From Acidobacteriaceae bacterium UBA1307 (GTDB taxonomy: Bacteria > Acidobacteriota > Terriglobia > Terriglobales > Acidobacteriaceae), in the NCBI GenBank assembly GCA_002307235.1, contig DBTV01000041.1:4874-17953 (forward strand): 13,080 bases of DNA, given 5' to 3'. Of the stretch, positions 6,309 to 12,087 are shown one piece after another (the first letter of the stretch is position 1; every line of letters starts with the position of its first letter). The notes below the pieces were generated by a model, which was given only the letters and a program-made list of their open reading frames with translations, did not search any database and was not told the DNA's origin. The position numbers and the translations under genes are program-made.

Positions 6309-7747
6309 CTCCAGTCGGCGACATCGCCCTCGATTCTCTGCACGCCTCGGCCGTGCACATCTTCAACGCCGCGTTGGCCGGCTGTGACATTGCCTCCGCC
6401 TTTGACCGCCGCATCAAGGTGGAGGGCACCGTGCTGCATCGGCTGATCCCCGACGGCGGCGGACCTGAGACCATCGACCTCAAGGACTACAAGCGCATCT
6501 ACGTGATTGCCATCGGCAAGGCAGCGCTGCCCATGCTGGACACGCTGATGGAGCGCATCGAGCGGCGCAAGGGGTTGCGCGGCGTCTGTTGTTGTCCTCA
6601 GTTACCGAAGAAACGCAACTGGCGCATCCGTTATTTCGAGGGTGGCCATCCGCTCCCCAATGAAGACAGTTTTCTTGCCGCCCGCGCCGCGCTTGCTCTG
6701 CTGCGCAAGGCGAAAAAAGACACGCTGGTGTTCTTCCTCATCTCCGGTGGCGGCTCGGCGCTGTTCGATCTGCCCCTCGATCCTGCCATCTCCCTCGACG
6801 ACACCCGCGCCTTCCACGAGATTTTGATCGGCTCCGGCGCGCCCATCAACGAGGTCAATACGCTGCGCAAGCATTTTTCCGCCGTCAAGGGCGGACGTCT
6901 TGCCCTGGCCGCGCCCGAGGCCACCAAGGTCAGCTTCCTGCTGCCCGACGTGCCGCTGCGCACCCTCGACGCGCTTGCCTCCGGCCCCAGCTCGCCCGAT
7001 CACTCCACCGTTGACGAGGTCCGCGAACTGATCGAGCGCTATCAGCTTGCCGAGAAATTTCCGCCGACGGTCCGCGCCTTCTTCGAGCGCGACGATCTGC
7101 CCGAGTCGCCTGGCAACAAGAGCTGGCGGCCATCGTTTCTGGGCAAGCGTGGCCTGACGCCGCGCCGGTTCACCTCGGCCAGCGCTCTGAGCGGCGAGGA
7201 CGCGCTCTTTCAGGATTCCGTCTTCGAGGTGCTGCTTTCGAGCCACGACCTTGTCGAGAATGCCCGTCTGCTTGCCGAGCATGCCGGTTATTTCACGGTT
7301 GTCGACAACAGTTGCGACGACTGGGACTACGCCGAGGCCGCGAAATATCTGCTCAATCGCTTCCATGGTCTGCGCCAGCAGCATCCGCGCCTGTGCTTGA
7401 TCTCGGTCGGCGAGGTTACCGTCGCCATGGATCGTACGCCCGGGGCCGGTGGACGCAATCAGCAGTTTGTCATGCAGTGCGCGCTTGATCTTGAACAGCA
7501 TCCGGGCGGGCATCTGGCCGTGCTCAGTGCCGGTTCCGATGGCATCGATGGCAATACGCAGGTCGCCGGTGCCGTTGCTGATCCGACCACGGTGACACGT
7601 GCCCACGACTTCGGTTTCCACCTCAAGTCGTCGCTGGCTGCCTTCAATGCCTGCCCGATGTTTACCGCGCTCGGCGATGCCGTCGTGACCGGCCCCACCG
7701 GGCATAATCTGCGCGATCTGCGTCTGTTGATTGCCGACGCGGAGTAG
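6305..7747 (+). CDS. gckA: glycerate 2-kinase (class II, DUF4147/MOFRL)
   Basis: It phosphorylates D-glycerate with ATP to 2-phosphoglycerate, feeding lower glycolysis from glyoxylate, hydroxypyruvate or sugar-acid breakdown. Seen: IYVIAIGKAALPM (65-77), GGHPLPNEDS (113-122), FLISGGGSALFDLP (144-157), NTLRKHFSAVKGGRLA (185-200) and DALASGPSSPD (222-232) in the N-terminal domain. The C-terminal MOFRL domain has SVGEVTVAM, PGAGGRNQQFV and SAGSDGIDGNT. The ATG at 6305 was chosen because AAGGAG lies 8 bases before it, inside the end of the hydrolase gene; a GTG 21 bases upstream is also in frame. At 480 residues it is somewhat longer than many family members. The middle segment around 245-320 (KSWRPSFLGKRGLTPRRF) is the most variable part. 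Family assignment is secure; the symbol follows common use. Confidence 0.93.
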   Translation: MTPVGDIALDSLHASAVHIFNAALAGCDIASAFDRRIKVEGTVLHRLIPDGGGPETIDLKDYKRIYVIAIGKAALPMLDTLMERIERRKGLRGVCCCPQLPKKRNWRIRYFEGGHPLPNEDSFLAARAALALLRKAKKDTLVFFLISGGGSALFDLPLDPAISLDDTRAFHEILIGSGAPINEVNTLRKHFSAVKGGRLALAAPEATKVSFLLPDVPLRTLDALASGPSSPDHSTVDEVRELIERYQLAEKFPPTVRAFFERDDLPESPGNKSWRPSFLGKRGLTPRRFTSASALSGEDALFQDSVFEVLLSSHDLVENARLLAEHAGYFTVVDNSCDDWDYAEAAKYLLNRFHGLRQQHPRLCLISVGEVTVAMDRTPGAGGRNQQFVMQCALDLEQHPGGHLAVLSAGSDGIDGNTQVAGAVADPTTVTRAHDFGFHLKSSLAAFNACPMFTALGDAVVTGPTGHNLRDLRLLIADAE

Positions 7748-7915
7748 CCGCCGGGCCCTCTCCGCTGTTCCCAATTTTCGTTTTTTTGCCCACGGTTCCG
7801 GAGCGATTGTTCCGGCGCCGTGACCCGATGCGCGACAGCGCAAAAAAAATCCGGCCAACCTCTTGCCAATGCAATACCATGGCAGACACATCGCTTTTAT
7901 CGATAGGATTTACCT
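7748..7915 (+). promoter_or_regulatory. intergenic region before the LacI-type gene
   Basis: An imperfect hairpin CACGG-TT-CCGGA (7791-7802) / TCCGG-CG-CCGTG (7811-7822) follows a T7 run at 7781-7787; without a T-run after the stem it is not a canonical terminator. TGCCA (7864-7868) and TGGCA (7880-7884), separated by 11 bases, form a dyad 32-52 bases before the start and could be an autoregulatory operator. TAGGA (7904-7908) serves as ribosome-binding site for the GTG at 7916. Confidence 0.4.
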
Positions 7916-8965
7916 GTGCCTCGAAAGTCTACGCGGAAGAACGCATCGAAGACGCCTGATATTCGTACCGTAGCTGCCGCCGCCAAGGTCTCCATTGCGA
8001 CCGTTTCGCGGACCATCAACGGCTCGACGCTGGTCAGCGACAAGCTCTCCAAGCGCGTTTGGCAGGCGATTCAGCAGCTCAATTACTACCCGAATACGCA
8101 TGCACGCACGCTGGTCTCCGGCCGCAGCCATCTCTTCGGCATCCTGGTCGAAAACATCACCAACCCCTTTTTCCCGGAGCTGGTGCAGAGTTTTGAAGAG
8201 ACCGCCGTGGCCCATGGCTACGAGATCCTCGTCAGCTCCACCAATAGTGACCCCAAGCGACTCACCGACTGCGTCCGCCGCATGCTCGAGCGCAAGGTTG
8301 ACGGCGTTGCCGTGCTTACCTTTGGTGAGGAGGAGCCGGTTCTCGATCAGCTCGTCTATCGCAATGTGCCTATCGTTCTTGCCGAGTTCAAGCTCGACGA
8401 CCCCAAGGTCAGCACGATTCTGCTCGATTACTCCTCCGGCATTCATGAGGCGATTCGTCACCTGGCTGCGCTTGGGCACACCGGCATCGCCTTTCTTGCC
8501 GGCCCGCACAAGCTGCACTCGGCCATCACCCGCGAAAACGATTTCCGCGCCGCCATTGCCGCCAGCGGCCTCAAGATGCACCCCGAGTGGATCATTGAGT
8601 GCGACCACACCCTCAAGGGCGGCGTCGCCGGCTTTGCCCGCCTGCAGGCCCATCGCGATCGCCCCACGGCCATTCTCTGCTCCAACGACACCACGGCCAT
8701 CGGTGTGCTGCGCGCTGCCTATCAGGCCGGTGTCCGCGTCCCCGACGAGCTTTCGGTCATCGGCCTCGATGACATCGATTTTGCCGAGTTCACCCTGCCG
8801 CCGCTGACCACCATCCGGCTCTCGCGCGTCGACTTGGCGCACGCCGCCTTTGAGGCCCTTCGCCAGCAGGCCGAAGAGCCCAACAGCCCCGACCTGCAGC
8901 GCGAATTTCTGGTCTCGACCTCGTTGGTTGTTCGCGGCTCCACCGCTCCGCCTTTTCGTGCCTGA
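7916..8965 (+). CDS. LacI-family transcriptional regulator
   Basis: This is a DNA-binding repressor with a periplasmic-binding-protein-like ligand domain, probably sensing a sugar or sugar acid. Seen: a basic N-terminal tail MPRKSTRKNASKTP, then the helix-turn-helix and hinge region IRTVAAAAKVSIATVSRTIN and YYPNTHARTLVSGRS. The sensor domain begins with LFGILVENITNPFFPELVQS and carries GHTGIAFLAGP, AILCSNDTTAIGVLRAA and SVIGLDDIDFAEFTLPPLTT. At 349 residues it has full family length. The start is GTG with TAGGA 7 bases upstream; no better in-frame ATG exists. It lies downstream of and co-oriented with the glycerate kinase gene with a 168-base gap, so it may control that pair, but no matching operator was recognised upstream of 5586. 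Confidence 0.95.
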   Translation: MPRKSTRKNASKTPDIRTVAAAAKVSIATVSRTINGSTLVSDKLSKRVWQAIQQLNYYPNTHARTLVSGRSHLFGILVENITNPFFPELVQSFEETAVAHGYEILVSSTNSDPKRLTDCVRRMLERKVDGVAVLTFGEEEPVLDQLVYRNVPIVLAEFKLDDPKVSTILLDYSSGIHEAIRHLAALGHTGIAFLAGPHKLHSAITRENDFRAAIAASGLKMHPEWIIECDHTLKGGVAGFARLQAHRDRPTAILCSNDTTAIGVLRAAYQAGVRVPDELSVIGLDDIDFAEFTLPPLTTIRLSRVDLAHAAFEALRQQAEEPNSPDLQREFLVSTSLVVRGSTAPPFRA

Positions 8966-9127
8966 GCCGTGCAAGGCGCTGAGGCGGAATGCCGAGAAGA
9001 TTTCGGCGGCAGCGATTGCGTGGAAACTGCGTCGTCTCGCCGTGGTCTGCCCGGAATGTGATGACCCAAGGGGTATATCCCTGCGAAAAACTCCGGCATC
9101 TTTGCCCGTTTGTGCTATAGTCACCCC
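8966..9127 (+). promoter_or_regulatory. extended -10 promoter and upstream dyad before leader ORF
   Basis: TGCTATAGT (9113-9121) is an extended -10 (TGn then TATAGT). Six bases later is the A of an ATG at 9128, the position expected for the transcription start, so the mRNA would be leaderless. About 30 bases upstream, AGGGGTATATCCCT (9069-9082) is a near-perfect dyad and a candidate operator. No good -35 is seen. The sequence at 8966-9060 between the LacI gene and this site shows only a small GCCGA/TCGGC hairpin. Confidence 0.5.
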
Positions 9128-9223
9128 ATGCAGATTTACGCAGCCCCGTCGATGACATCAATGGCCATGGCCATGTGTTGTCGTGCGCGTGGGCGCGAGA
9201 ACTGCACCAGGACGCTTTCCTAA
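9128..9223 (+). CDS. 31-codon Met/Cys-rich leader ORF (candidate attenuator peptide)
   Basis: The predicted peptide begins MQIYAAPSMTSMAMAMCCRA and ends RGRENCTRTLS, with five Met, adjacent Cys17-Cys18, and Cys26. Seen: the ATG sits at the expected +1 of an extended -10 promoter with no Shine-Dalgarno, as in leaderless translation. The stop TAA (9221-9223) lies in the loop of a small hairpin CGCTT (9214-9218) / AAGCG (9227-9231), and an intrinsic terminator follows at 9250. Leaderless Cys-containing upstream ORFs that respond to cysteine supply are known from actinobacteria. By analogy this could regulate the downstream gene, but that is inference. It could also be a chance small ORF. Confidence 0.45.
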   Translation: MQIYAAPSMTSMAMAMCCRARGRENCTRTLS

Positions 9224-9249
9224 CCGAAGCGTATCTAACAGTTTTCCTG

Positions 9250-9285
9250 CGGCCCGCACCTCTACCTGAGAGTGCGGGCCGTTTT
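9250..9285 (+). terminator. intrinsic terminator or attenuator between leader ORF and zinc-ribbon gene
   Basis: CGGCCCGCAC (9250-9259) pairs perfectly with GTGCGGGCCG (9272-9281) across a 12-nt loop and is followed by TTTTGC. The stem is strong but the T-run short. Placed between a leader ORF and a downstream start at 9323, it looks like an attenuator. Confidence 0.75.
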
Positions 9286-9322
9286 GCATTTGCCTGAAAT
9301 TTTCATCAGTGCGGGAGCAGAA

Positions 9323-9664
9323 ATGCCACAGAAAATCTATGCCGTCGTCGAACACCCTCACCATCACGCCCGTCGGGCCAGTTGGAACAGCGAGAGTGGC
9401 ATCATGTACTGCGGCATCTGCCTGCGCGGCCAGATTCATCCTGAAAACGGGCAGAGCTGCCCTTACTGTGGCAGTCAGGTCAGTGCGGTCTTCACCGTCA
9501 TTGCAGGCGGTGCACCGTCGCGGCCCGCGCTTCGGCGCCTATCCAATAAAAATATAGAAATAATAGCCTTCCAGCCGCCGAGCCTCTTTTGCTGGTTCAA
9601 TCCATGTAAAGAGGCTCAGACGGCTGGAAAAAAGGAGCGGCCACCCCCGCTCCTTTTTTTATGA
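9323..9664 (+). CDS. small zinc-ribbon protein with aberrant C-terminus
   Basis: Function unknown. Seen: the ATG at 9323 with GGGAG 5 bases upstream gives MPQKIYAVVEHPHHHARRAS, a His cluster at 11-15, then YCGICLRG and SCPYCGSQ, two CxxC knuckles (Cys30/33 and Cys46/49) that should bind one zinc. After about residue 63 (VIAGG) the composition changes. Codons become AT-rich (Asn-Lys-Asn-Ile-Glu-Ile-Ile at about 9544-9564), and the last ~30 codons are encoded by a 61-base palindrome and by the intrinsic terminator itself, ending at TGA 9662-9664. The native protein was probably about 70 residues and lost its stop codon by a frameshift or a small insertion. Zinc binding is likely; the role is not known. 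Confidence 0.6.
   Translation: MPQKIYAVVEHPHHHARRASWNSESGIMYCGICLRGQIHPENGQSCPYCGSQVSAVFTVIAGGAPSRPALRRLSNKNIEIIAFQPPSLFCWFNPCKEAQTAGKKERPPPLLFL
9569..9629. repeat. 61-bp palindromic element
   Basis: TTCCAGCCG (9569-9577) pairs with CGGCTGGAA (9621-9629), and GAGCCTCTTT (9580-9589) with AAAGAGGCTC (9608-9617). That is 19 perfect base pairs with one small internal loop and an 18-nt terminal loop. It is preceded by an AT-rich stretch (9541-9566) and directly abuts the following terminator. It may be a REP/MITE-like element or the body of a small RNA. Confidence 0.6.
9628..9660. terminator. bidirectional intrinsic terminator
   Basis: AAAAAAGGAGCGG (9628-9640) pairs perfectly with CCGCTCCTTTTTT (9647-9659) over a 6-nt loop. 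It ends the zinc-ribbon transcript on plus and the copper-storage-like gene on minus. Confidence 0.92.
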
Positions 9665-9684
9665 ATGAAACCGACTGCGGTAAG

Positions 9685-10038
9685 TTACGCGGCCATGCAC
9701 ATCTTGGCCATGCTGTTGCATGAATCGGCGCAACGCTTGCACATCTCTGCGCAGCGTGCCATCATCTCGACGGAATTCGCCGTCATGCACATGCTGCAGC
9801 ACGCCATGCACATCTCTGCGCACATCATGCACATCTTCTCGCACATGGAGGACCCGCGCATCATCATGCCCATGGTCATCTTGCACATCTCTGCGCAATC
9901 CTGAAGCATGCAAGCCATCTCCGGCGTCATGCAATCCATCTTGGCGCAGCTCATCATGGTTTCCATGCACATCGACATGCACATACCGCAGTCGTCCATA
10001 CATCGACACATCGTATTCATATCGCATTTCATATCCAT
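9685..10038 (-). CDS. Met/Cys-rich four-helix copper-storage-like protein (Csp/DUF326 type)
   Basis: This is probably a cytosolic copper(I) store or buffer. Seen: 117 residues from ATG 10038, of which 23 are Cys and 35 Met, about half the protein. CxxC and CxxxC spacings run its whole length (Cys5, 11, 13, 17, 20, 24, 31, 36, 43, 48, 52, 66, 70, 73, 77, 80, 81, 84, 96, 100, 103, 107, 114). This matches the Csp design, where Cys residues line the inside of a four-helix bundle and bind many Cu(I). CAEMC occurs three times with near-identical codons. The start at MDMKCDMNTM follows AGAGGA 5 bases upstream; the frame is open to 10194, but that extension is unrelated. There is no Tat or Sec signal, so it resembles the cytosolic Csp3 type. 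Csp proteins are Cys-rich but not usually this Met-rich; a different metal role is possible. Confidence 0.82.
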   Translation of the reverse strand: MDMKCDMNTMCRCMDDCGMCMSMCMETMMSCAKMDCMTPEMACMLQDCAEMCKMTMGMMMRGSSMCEKMCMMCAEMCMACCSMCMTANSVEMMARCAEMCKRCADSCNSMAKMCMAA

Positions 10039-10067
10039 AGCGATCCTCTTTTCATTGGTGTGGAATG

Positions 10068-10095
10068 CAGCCCCTGGGCTGATCGGCGAACCGAT
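10068..10095. promoter_or_regulatory. two adjacent dyads at the predicted start of csp-like transcription
   Basis: CAGCCCCTGGGCTG (10068-10081) and ATCGGCGAACCGAT (10082-10095) are two abutting perfect inverted repeats. They lie at and just after the +1 predicted from the promoter at 10102-10130, so they could be operators for a metal-responsive repressor or hairpins in the leader mRNA. They do not match a CsoR or CueR box that I can recognise. Confidence 0.35.
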
Positions 10096-10101
10096 GCCAC
10101 C

Positions 10102-10130
10102 ATTGTGGAGAAGTTCCCCTTTGGTAACAA
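10102..10130 (-). promoter_or_regulatory. candidate promoter of the csp-like gene
   Basis: On the minus strand TTGTTA (10130-10125), 17 bases, CACAAT (10107-10102): four of six matches at each box with ideal spacing. Predicted transcription start is near 10095, about 57 bases before the ATG. Confidence 0.35.
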
Positions 10131-10159
10131 GAAAAAACTGCACACTTGTTGTTTTATTC

Positions 10160-10188
10160 GCAAATTTGCTCAGAGCGCATGCGCGCTC
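10160..10188. promoter_or_regulatory. palindromes in the middle of the divergent intergenic region
   Basis: GCAAATTTGC (10160-10169) is a perfect 10-bp palindrome, followed by GAGCGC-ATGC-GCGCTC (10173-10188), a perfect 6-bp dyad. They sit between the divergent csp-like and olsB-like promoters and are possible regulator sites. The rest of 10039-10390 contains no gene. Confidence 0.3.
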
Positions 10189-10257
10189 ATGCAAAAAACT
10201 TTCTTACATCCCGGCCAACATTCGTGTGCTGTTTCGTGAACACCGTTTGAAAACCTC

Positions 10258-10286
10258 TTGACAGCGTCGATGAACAGGCTGAAAAT
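10258..10286 (+). promoter_or_regulatory. promoter of the olsB-olsA pair
   Basis: A perfect TTGACA (10258-10263), a 17-base spacer and GAAAAT (10281-10286) give a good sigma-70-type promoter. Expected transcription start is near 10293, leaving a leader of about 98 nt before the ATG at 10391. Confidence 0.6.
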
Positions 10287-10303
10287 CGCTGACTTGATGA
10301 GGA

Positions 10304-10382
10304 CCGGGTTACAGGGGCGCAAAAGTATTTGCATTCTGTTCATCTGTAGTTGATGCTCCTCTGACGAAACCCGGAAATACTT
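10304..10382 (+). promoter_or_regulatory. leader with interleaved inverted repeats (possible pseudoknot) before olsB
   Basis: CCGGGTT (10304-10310) pairs with AACCCGG (10368-10374), and AAGTATTT (10323-10330) with AAATACTT (10375-10382). The two perfect stems are interleaved and their 3' strands abut, ending 8 bases before the ATG. No good Shine-Dalgarno is visible outside this structure; the only GGAA (10373-10376) is inside it. It could control translation of the first gene, or the repeats may act as DNA sites. Confidence 0.35.
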
Positions 10383-10390
10383 CTTCCGTG

Positions 10391-11275
10391 ATGACTCAGC
10401 CAACGCACGCTGTTCCGCTCGTCTTGACCGCGACCTCCGCGCCGCTTGCGGATGCCACGCTTTTTGCCGTGCCGCCTCGGCCCGCGATCCATACCGAGGT
10501 TGGTCACTACCGGCTTCGACTGGCAGAGTCCGCCGCCGATCGGGAGGCTGTCTGTCGACTGCGCTTTAAAGTCTTCAACATCGAGCTTGGCGAGGGACTG
10601 CAAAGTTCTTACCAGACGGGCCTCGACACCGATGAATTCGATTCGATCTGTGAACATCTTTTGGTTGAAGACAAGATCGACGGCCGCATCGTGGGCACCT
10701 ATCGCATGCAGTCCGGCATGACCGCCGCGCGCAATCGCGGCTACTACTCCGAGCGCGAGTTCAGCTTTCAGCCTTACGAACTGCTTCGTCCCGGCATCCT
10801 CGAACTCGGCCGCGCCTCGATTGATCGTGAGCATCGTACGCCCGAGGTTCTTACCTTGTTGTGGCGCGGCATCGCCCAGTATGCTACCGACAAGGGACTG
10901 CGCTATCTGCTTGGCTGCTCCTCGTTGAACTCCACCGACCCGGCCGAGGGCTTGCAGGTGTACGAACAGCTTGCCGCCTACCGCTGCTCGCCGGAGTTTG
11001 CTACCGAGCCGACTGAAGCCTTTGCCTGCCCCCGCGAGCAAGTGGCCGCGTGCGCACAGACGCCTTCGGCCTCGGAGAACGATACGCTCAACGCCGCCCC
11101 TAACCCGGTGAAGGTACCCAAGCTGCTGAAGACCTATCTGGCCATCGGCGCGCGCATCGCCGCTCCACCGGCCTGGGATCGCGAGTTTGGCAGCATCGAT
11201 TTTCTGACGTTGCTCGATCTTAAACAGATGTCTTCGGCTGCCCGCAATCGTTTTTTGACACCTCTTACACGATGA
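10391..11275 (+). CDS. olsB: GNAT-type L-ornithine N-acyltransferase (OlsB-like)
   Basis: The expected reaction is transfer of a 3-hydroxyacyl group from acyl-ACP to the alpha-amino group of ornithine, giving lyso-ornithine lipid. Seen: a variable 38-residue N-terminus, then YRLRLAESAADREAVCRLRF and KVFNIELGEGL, EHLLVEDKIDGRIVGTYRM, ILELGRASIDREHRTPEVL, LLWRGIAQYATDKG and YLLGCSSLNSTDP. These blocks define the OlsB/COG3176 (putative hemolysin) GNAT subgroup. ATG 10391 is preferred over the adjacent GTG 10388. 294 residues is normal. The stop overlaps the ATG of the following PlsC-type acyltransferase (ATGA), and this OlsB-OlsA adjacency is the strongest support for the pathway. The region at about 215-245 (PREQVAACAQTPSASENDTL) is an unusual Ala/Ser-rich insert. 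COG3176 proteins without ornithine specificity exist, so the substrate is inferred. Confidence 0.82.
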   Translation: MTQPTHAVPLVLTATSAPLADATLFAVPPRPAIHTEVGHYRLRLAESAADREAVCRLRFKVFNIELGEGLQSSYQTGLDTDEFDSICEHLLVEDKIDGRIVGTYRMQSGMTAARNRGYYSEREFSFQPYELLRPGILELGRASIDREHRTPEVLTLLWRGIAQYATDKGLRYLLGCSSLNSTDPAEGLQVYEQLAAYRCSPEFATEPTEAFACPREQVAACAQTPSASENDTLNAAPNPVKVPKLLKTYLAIGARIAAPPAWDREFGSIDFLTLLDLKQMSSAARNRFLTPLTR

Positions 11276-12000
11276 TCTTTCGCCGTTTCCGGCGCGCTGT
11301 GGCGTTGGGTTTTGCACTTGTCCGGTGTGCCGTACATTTAGGATTCCTTCGATGCCAAGGCCCGCTTACGCTCGAGCGGCGCGCCCGGTGGCTGCAGACA
11401 GCTGCCCGTGGTGTGCTGAGCGGGTTGAAGTTACGCGTCGAGTTGCGCGGCCGCCCGGCCGCCGGCGGGCTTGTCGTCTCTAATCACTTGAGCTATTTGG
11501 ACATTTTGGCCATTGCTTCGGTCATGCCCTGCTTTTTTGTCTCGAAGATCGAGGTCGGCCACTGGCCGTTCTTCGGTTGGGCGGCGCGCATGGGTGGCAC
11601 GATCTTTGTGCAACGAGGCAACCTGGCCAGCGCCGTCTCGGTCGCAGGCCAGATCGGCGCGCGGCTCGAAAGCGAAAAAAACATTCCTGTGTTGCTTTTT
11701 CCCGAGGGGACGAGCACCGACGGAAGCAGCGTGCATCGCTTTCATTCAAGGTTGGTTGCGCCTGCCGTCGACCTCGGCGTTCCGATAACCGCCGCCGCCG
11801 TCCGCTACACGATGGGCGATGGAACGCCAGAGCGCGAACTCTGCTGGTACGGCGACGAAACCTTTGTCCGTCACATGTGGAAGGTGCTGGCGGCGGGTGA
11901 GTTTGTGGCGACGGTCAGTTTTGGACCCACGAGGGTCTACGAGGATCGCCGGAGCGCCGCCGAGCAGACGCATGCGCAGGTCGAGGGGCTGCGGCTTTAG
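11272..12000 (+). CDS. olsA: PlsC-type acyltransferase (OlsA-like, lyso-ornithine lipid or 1-acyl-G3P)
   Basis: This membrane-associated O-acyltransferase probably adds the second acyl chain to lyso-ornithine lipid. Seen: 242 residues with a basic, hydrophobic N-terminus (FRRFRRAVALGFALVRCAVH, a likely membrane anchor). It has all four PlsC motifs: NHLSYLD (H72xxxxD77), GWAARMGGTIFVQRG (103-116), FPEGTSTDG (143-151) and VPITAAAVRY (170-179). The ATG at 11272 overlaps the TGA of the upstream GNAT gene, so the two are co-translated. Without that neighbour it would be called a lysophosphatidate acyltransferase (PlsC), and that remains possible. A terminator follows the stop within 20 bases. Confidence 0.85.
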   Translation: MIFRRFRRAVALGFALVRCAVHLGFLRCQGPLTLERRARWLQTAARGVLSGLKLRVELRGRPAAGGLVVSNHLSYLDILAIASVMPCFFVSKIEVGHWPFFGWAARMGGTIFVQRGNLASAVSVAGQIGARLESEKNIPVLLFPEGTSTDGSSVHRFHSRLVAPAVDLGVPITAAAVRYTMGDGTPERELCWYGDETFVRHMWKVLAAGEFVATVSFGPTRVYEDRRSAAEQTHAQVEGLRL

Positions 12001-12016
12001 GGAGATTGCTCTCAGC

Positions 12017-12079
12017 AAAAAACTCCCCCTGCACCGCTGGATGCGGCGCAAGGGGATTCTCCTTCGCAGAGAAGTTTTT
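12017..12079. terminator. terminator-like stem-loop between olsA and the glycosyltransferase gene
   Basis: CCCCCTGCACCGC (12025-12037) pairs with GCGGCGCAAGGGG (12043-12055) at 11 of 13 positions. The whole is framed by AAAAAACT (12017-12024) and AGTTTTT (12073-12079). This suits bidirectional termination of the two convergent genes, although the T-run on the plus strand is 18 bases from the inner stem. Confidence 0.6.
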
Positions 12080-12087
12080 GAAAACCC

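Noticed and set aside
7820..7850. GCGC-GACA-GCGC followed by A8 as a terminator
   Set aside because: The A-run is on the wrong side for either strand: a T-run would precede, not follow, the stem on the minus strand.
6602..7891. Long open frame on the minus strand opposite the glycerate kinase
   Set aside because: It lies antisense to a clear MOFRL-type kinase, has a composition expected from reverse-strand GC-rich codons and no recognisable motif.
7910..9124. 404-codon open frame on the minus strand opposite the LacI gene
   Set aside because: Shadow of a well-supported LacI-family gene; Gly/Ala/Arg-rich with no domain.
9739..9897. Evenly spaced 15-bp repeats as a CRISPR array
   Set aside because: The repeats are too short and lie in frame in a Cys/Met-rich coding sequence, encoding CAEMC.
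10340..11317. 325-codon minus-strand frame opposite the olsB-like gene
   Set aside because: Antisense shadow; the plus strand carries all conserved GNAT blocks.
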